Assembly (NCBI GenBank): GCA_004519485.1
Contig: CP038117.1
Span: forward strand, 186,001-250,000
Length of the DNA stretch: 64,000 nt
Direction of reading: 5' to 3'
Source: Nannochloropsis oceanica
Taxonomy: Eukaryota > Sar > Eustigmatophyceae > Eustigmatales > Monodopsidaceae
Shown piece by piece: positions 59,101 to 64,000 of the stretch. Each line of letters opens with the position of its first letter. Position 1 is the first letter of the stretch. The translations under genes and the position numbers were made by a program. The notes below the pieces were generated by a model that searched no databases, was not told where the DNA came from, and was given only the letters and a program-made list of their open reading frames with translations.

Positions 59101-60688
59101 TTTGTATGACGATGCGTCTTGGCTGCGGGGCCGGGTGCATGCTCATTTGTTAAGGGTGGTCCATCCGCGCATTAGTCTGGAGACGTGTGAGAATTTTGGT
59201 ATCCCTCGCATTTCGGCAGTCGTGCGGGAGGCTCTCGAAGAGGGTTTTGTGCCGGTGTTGGCGGCTTCCTCTCTGGTGAGCGACAAGGCCTCATTGGCTG
59301 CGACGTTGACCTCGAACGAGTTTGCTCATGCCCTGGCTTGTCTTTTGCTGACACAGCAGCAGCGGGAGGCGACGGGCGGATCAGCAACTTTCATTTTAGC
59401 ACGGCTGTTGCCGACAGCTGGTAGTAGAGGTGGAAGGAGCTCGATGCTGGTCGATGATATTGCGAGCGCTTTGCACAAGACACTTAATGTATTCAAGGTA
59501 GAGTTTGTCACAACTCTCCGTTCTCGATTCCTCCGCAGCCACGAAGAGGGTGAGGAGGAGGAAGACATCACTTTGCAGCCGGAAGGATCGATGTTTTACG
59601 TCGACAGTGCGAATTGCACCGTGTTACTCGCCGTCACTTTGTTGCCCCCCTCCGTGACGCCTGCCTACGTACTGGCCATGGCTGTCGCACAGATGTTTCC
59701 TTTGGGAGGACCAGGGGAAGAATGGTTGGTAGCTCCCATGTCGGCCTTGCTGGCAACACATCCCCCATCGAACATTAAACAGGTTATGCAGCTTCTTCGG
59801 CTAAATGCCCGGGATGAGAGCCGTGCGCAACATCTGCGTCGAGGCATGCCTGGGCAGCTGCTGCACGATGTGGATCAGCATCGAGTGGAATTTCGACCCA
59901 TGCGTGTGCACATGCAGGGGGAAATTGTCGCTTGGCAGGCGAGAGAAGAGACGACTGCTGATGGGGTTGCTGGTGTTGGTAACGACCTGCTTCGGTATGG
60001 GGTGGTGGTTTCGGGGAATATAGAGAGAGGCAATGGGGACGGCAGCGACAGCAGTAGGGGAGTGGTGCGGCGATTGTTAGTTCGTGTAGCGCCGAACAAA
60101 GTTCAGGAAATGCTGTCAACGGAGATCTACTCCTTCTCGGCCACCAATAGGGGCCCATCTATTTCGTCAAGTAATGATAGCGAGACACAACGGGAACCTC
60201 TCAGCAGTCGAGATCGGGAGCACGAGAAGGTGTCAGTCTATGCCGTTCCACCGCTAGTGCAGAAGATGAAGATAGAGGAAGATGTCGCGGATGAAAATAT
60301 GGTCGTTACCACCTGTCGCGCTCCTGTGGGATCGACGCAGCTCCTTGCTGCCGTCGATGATATTCTGTCGCGCATGAATCTGTCGCTGGGCGAAGATACA
60401 AAGGATGTGCTGGCCCGTAACATTCGTCTGCAGCATGATTTGGAGGCAGCATACCATGAGACGCAATCAGTGCGGGAGGAGGCACATGGGCTGAGTATGG
60501 AGCTGGAATCAATCAAGCAAGCTTTTCAATGCCATATCTGTTTCCAGCGGAATGTGAATGAGATTTTAGCACCATGTGGACATACTACGTGCTCGACGTG
60601 CCGAGAGAGTTGTCGGCTATGTCCATTCTGTCGGGAGGGCATCAAGTCTTATTTCCCTTTCCATACAAATCACTTTTTGGAGCGCTAG
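43241..60688 (+). CDS. Giant sacsin-like GHKL-ATPase protein with UBA and RING domains
   Basis: Exon 1 is 43241-43294 (MATDRQEGDFFGDDFGQK) and exon 2 is 43634-60688; the protein has 5,702 residues. The frame is open from an ATG at 43499, but that lies in a pyrimidine-rich intron ending TACAG. Splicing instead restores the family entry FGQ...DLTARI. Three sacsin repeats follow. Repeat 1 has N-box ELVQNADDAGA (about residue 41) and GRFGQGYNAIYH (about 115). Repeat 2 has ELLQNADDAGA (1730) and GRFGLGMNAVYH (about 1801). Repeat 3 is degenerate (LLELADDVGC, about 3411). A UBA-like domain (TQLLTLGFPVGLALRACRLS, about 699-736) is inserted in module 1. A coiled coil precedes a C3HC4 RING (CHIC...CGHTTCSTC...CPFC, 5651-5690). 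It is probably a chaperone-linked ubiquitin ligase; plants have similar RING-ended sacsin homologues. Poly-Ser, poly-Gln and poly-Gly runs interrupt it. It has no J or HEPN domain. Confidence 0.95.
44716..44822. repeat. (AGC)n/(AGT) repeat coding a poly-Ser run
   Basis: An in-frame tract of Ser codons, pure AGC at its 3' end, giving roughly 30 Ser in repeat 1 of the sacsin-like protein (about residues 380-415). Confidence 0.9.
50157..50199. repeat. (CAG)n repeat coding poly-Gln
   Basis: About 14 in-frame Gln codons, nearly all CAG, in module 2 of the sacsin-like protein, next to a Gly-rich stretch. Confidence 0.92.
54054..54092. repeat. (GGT)n repeat coding poly-Gly
   Basis: About a dozen in-frame Gly codons (mostly GGT) interrupting the degenerate third GHKL domain of the sacsin-like protein. 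Confidence 0.92.
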
Positions 60689-61482
60689 ACAAGAAATGAT
60701 AGGAAGGAAAGGGGGAGGCCATAGGCAACGCTGAAGGTAGAAGATATAGATGAGGGCGGCAGAGGATGGAGAGACAAGAGAAGAGAGAAGTGTGTGTCTG
60801 TTTGTAGAGACGCCCTGACTCTTGTAGCCTTTGAGGCCAACCTTGGAAAGTAGAAAATGAATTATTTCCAAACGCAGAAAGATAGATAGATGATACAAAA
60901 GGACAAGTAACTACATTTTCATAATCACCCCAACAGCCCAAACAGTACGTAAAAATGTCAGAAAAGTTAGAAAAAAATGTGCATGTATTATGAGCACAAG
61001 TACGTGATGGAGTAGATAGAACTACATTATCGGCGCCTATGACCATGCTGGAAAATGATTACACGAAAGACTTTACATCGCGTGTGTATATGTGTGATAC
61101 ATAGAACCAGAGAGAATGGTAAGTCAAATATAAACTTGAAGAAGCCCGTTATTGCACACGATGAAGACGACAATACAATCTCAGAGGAAAAAATCAAAAT
61201 AGTTGCTGACGTTTCAATCAATAAAAGAAGACGAAATGTAAGCCTCATTATATGACAAACACTCGACTTTTTGTATTTTTTTATTATAACTTTCTATTTT
61301 TGACACTTCCTTGAATTGTGTGCGTTACAAACTTTAATGATCTCCGTCGCATTGCGGTTCTTCACATGCAGTCACATATGCACAATTTCTTGGGTGAATG
61401 CCTCTACTACCTGCCATTTGACTGCCACGCAAACTGTCTCCCCTTCACCTCTTCAATCGCGAGTCTAACCCCGATAGTGCGT
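60689..61482. other. Intergenic region between convergent genes
   Basis: A/T-rich, with the 3' flanks of the sacsin-like gene (+) and the flippase gene (-). A repeated GTGCGTCTAACCCCGA-like pair near 61460-61495 sits at the flippase stop. Short frames only; no RNA gene recognised. Confidence 0.45.
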
Positions 61483-64000
61483 CTAACCCCGACTGTGCCG
61501 CCGCGCTAAGACCTTGCCTTCACCAGGTCCTCCGTTGTGTCCGGCCCCCGGTCCCAAATCAAAGCTCGAGCTCGTATAATCATAACTTGACGGCATTAAT
61601 CCCCCCTCTGCCTCCATCATACCCATCTCCTCCTTGTCCTTCTGCGAAATCCGCGAATTCAAACGCCGCAACAGCGGTAAGCTTACAAGTAGCTTGCCTG
61701 GGTACCACCCACTCCGCCGTCGCTCCATCGCTTCTTCCTCTGCCTGCGCTGCCTCCGAGCCCTTGAACGGTGCATGTTCCCCGCGCGCTGCTTCTTCTTC
61801 CTCTACTGTTCTTGCTCTTTCTTCTCTTCTGGCTCCTGGTGCTGGTGCTGCTTCCGGTATAACATATCCCCGATCGTACTCCATGGCAAAATCCACTGGG
61901 GACGGAAAGAAAGATAGGCGCAGATAAATAAAAATGTAATCAACAACCACTGATACGGTAGGCACCAGCGATACGCCTATCAACCAAAAGGAAGGATGAC
62001 GGACCATTCGCCCAGGGACGCCATAGAACCCGCCCGCCACGATCGGCAAGCTTCCGTAGATCGCCAAAAAAATCACATAGAGCAAGGCACTCCCAAAGAA
62101 GAAGAAAAAATTGACCCACGTCCAGGTATAAGTATTCGTGGCTGCTTTATAGAGCATGCCGACCAGCATCCCCGTGAATGTAATCAAACCTAGCATGTAC
62201 AAGTCATCCACGTCCCCCTCCGAGGATAGCACTTGACGAGGAGCTGACATTGCTCCAAAGGAAAAACCGAAGATGAGGATGGAGTCTAGGATGGCTTGGA
62301 AGAGCCACAAAGCCATTTGACCAAGATTCAGGTCCAGGTTGTCACGACCGCTCATGTAGGCCCAGCGGAAGCTTGCAGTAGAAGCAGTGGTAGCAGCAGC
62401 GTTGTAGTCAGTTCGAGAAATAGCTAAAATGGTAGCGGGGTGATCGATGGTGGTGGTGCTAGAGGCGTGCTGCATTCTCTCTGACTGTCGTGCGTCAGGC
62501 GTGGCATTGCCCATGATTGTGTCGGCGGAGAGGTCTCGGTCGAAGAGCCCAAAACTGCAAGGGAAGGGTACGGGTGGAAGAAAGAGATAAATTTAGCTCA
62601 ACAACAGGAAAGGATTGAAGACCAAAAAAGCCTACGCAGGCAAGAAAAGAATGGAAAGTGGAAAGAGTCACATTAAATGTGAGCAACAATAAGCAATCCA
62701 CAACACAAGTAGTTGAAAGACACTCACCAAATCGGCGGCATGGCCAACATGAAGTTGTATGACGTGTACACATAATCCTCTAACAGCGACTGCCCTGAAA
62801 AGCCAGTTAACCAGGTATAGGCGAAGAGGACAAAAGTCAGCACAATATTCTTGTAAAAAGAGTAAAGGATCACTTTGGATGTGCGCCGATAGGACCACCG
62901 CCCGTGCTTGAGAAGGAGTGTTTCCAGAAAACGGAATTGAGCGATAGCGAAGTCGGCTGAATTAACGGCTGGAGGGAGGGAAAAGGGAGAAAGAAAGGGA
63001 AAAGGGATTAGTGAGTGGAATGAAGACTATTTTTGCCTTCATCATGCTAGGTCCATACTATTGATCGGCGCTCGCCCTCCCTCCTTTCCCCCCCTACCCC
63101 GGTACCTTGCCGGCCTTCTCGCCCACTTATTCCCACCCCAACTTGGGCCTCTTGAATCATGGCCACCTTAAAACGAGAAAAGGAAAGGAGAGAGGGGGGG
63201 GAGGGGGAAGAAAGGAGGAAGGGGTCAGTGGTAGTGATTATTGAGAATATAGGTAGCTCTGGCAAGGGTAATTCTTAGATGCCCATGCCCCTGGACAAAC
63301 CAACAACTTACGTCATTCGCACCATCCCCAATCGCTAGCGTGATGGGCGTCGGGTGCTTCACTCCCTTCTTGACCAATCGAATCAGCATCCGTTTCTGCG
63401 CAGGGCTGACGCGGCAGGCCACCACAGATTTACAAAGTGTGGCAACGCGAAGCAACAAGCGCTCCATTTCCCAATCTCCAAACACACGCGCAAGAGCTGG
63501 CCCGTCGATGATGAGAGCCAGGTGGTCAGACTGCACGTCTTTCAAAGGATTCTTGCTCATGTGAGAATAAGGCATTGCATCGTCCTCATCAACGTCATGC
63601 TCTACCAGAGGCTCTGAGAGCATCCCAGCCGCCACTCCTTCGCCCCTTCCTCCTCTTCCAGCACCTCCATGAAGTTCTGCAGGCGCCGTCGTATAACTTA
63701 ATGCGGTGCTTCTCTTCTCCCTCCTCTTCCTCCCTCCCTGACTCCGACACCTCCCTCTACACCATCGCCATAGCAACCATCTCTTACAATCTCTTTCTCC
63801 TTGATAAGAGCGAGAGGATGCCCACAACCCGCCCACAAGCGTCTTGTCCTCAACCAATTGCTCAAAATGCGCCACCAATTTCCTCAACTGCTTCCTCAAG
63901 GCCGCATCACACTCCTCTTCCTCCCTCCTGCCCTCCCCGTCATCCTTGGGGTCAATCACTTTGATTAATGTCATTTTCGCATGCAACAACCGACACGAAT
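61483..64000 (-). CDS. P4-type ATPase (phospholipid flippase), C-terminal part; 5' end outside the window
   Basis: Four exons are in view: 64000-63312 (continues off the right edge), 63166-63106, 62968-62728 and 62554-61483; GT-AG and in frame, about 687 codons. P4-ATPases with a CDC50 subunit move aminophospholipids to the cytosolic leaflet. Seen in order: SCRLLHAKM at the window edge; a variable Arg/Gly-rich insert; DHLALIIDGPALARVFGDW; CKSVVACRVSPAQKRMLIRLVKK; hinge motif LAIGDGANDVAMIQEAQVGVGISG; SADFAIAQFRFLETLLLKHGRWSYRR; FYKNIVLTFVLFAYTWLTGFSGQS; PPICFGLFDRDLSADT; then the last six-helix region and a cytosolic tail of about 100 residues. These are all diagnostic of class P4. The catalytic DKTGT lies outside. 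The 61-nt exon carries the end of the hinge motif. The insert at about 63640-63830 could hide a further intron. Confidence 0.95.

Overview
The window reads as nuclear DNA of a compact, intron-containing eukaryotic genome. The best guess is a photosynthetic stramenopile alga close to the eustigmatophytes (Nannochloropsis/Microchloropsis type). The grounds are short GT-AG introns with strong pyrimidine tracts, genes packed on both strands, and bipartite plastid-type leaders with an 'ASAF/ESF/AAAF' signal-peptide cleavage motif on the phosphoglycolate phosphatase, the HD phosphohydrolase and the MATE transporter. The taxonomic call is inference. No virus-like element, transposon, rRNA, convincing tRNA or CRISPR array was found.

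Layout. 0-7.4 kb: first exon of a putative membrane-bound acyltransferase (-), plastid-type phosphoglycolate phosphatase (+), cytosolic HSP90 (-, two exons), and a small four-helix membrane protein (+). 7.9-16.5 kb: a glutaredoxin/thioredoxin-reductase fusion (-) whose selenocysteine position is a UAA codon, a TrmH-type RNA methyltransferase (+), a Gln/His-rich unknown protein (-), and spermidine synthase (-, four exons). 18.2-26.1 kb: a large Ser/Gln-rich MAP3K (+) and a plastid-type MATE transporter (-, three exons). 26.9-33.7 kb: a ten-exon RAD54B/Rdh54-type SNF2 translocase (-) with repeat-filled introns, and an HDDC2/YfbR-like HD phosphohydrolase (-). 34.3-42.3 kb: a kinesin-like protein (+, eight exons) with a degenerate motor, and PIG-C/GPI2 (-). 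43.2-60.7 kb: a giant sacsin-like protein (+), with a 54-bp first exon joined to a 17-kb exon. 61.5-64.0 kb: the C-terminal half of a P4-ATPase flippase (-), cut by the window edge.

The genes do not form a pathway; this is ordinary eukaryotic gene order with head-to-head and tail-to-tail pairs. Some themes recur. HSP90 and the sacsin-like protein are both GHKL-ATPase chaperone-type proteins. PIG-C and the flippase serve membrane lipid biology. The most interesting objects are the sacsin-like giant (three evenly spaced modules of about 1,685 residues, the third with a dead ATPase site, a UBA domain inserted only in module 1, and a C-terminal RING), the pseudo-motor kinesin, and the thioredoxin-glutathione reductase that stops exactly at the selenocysteine position.
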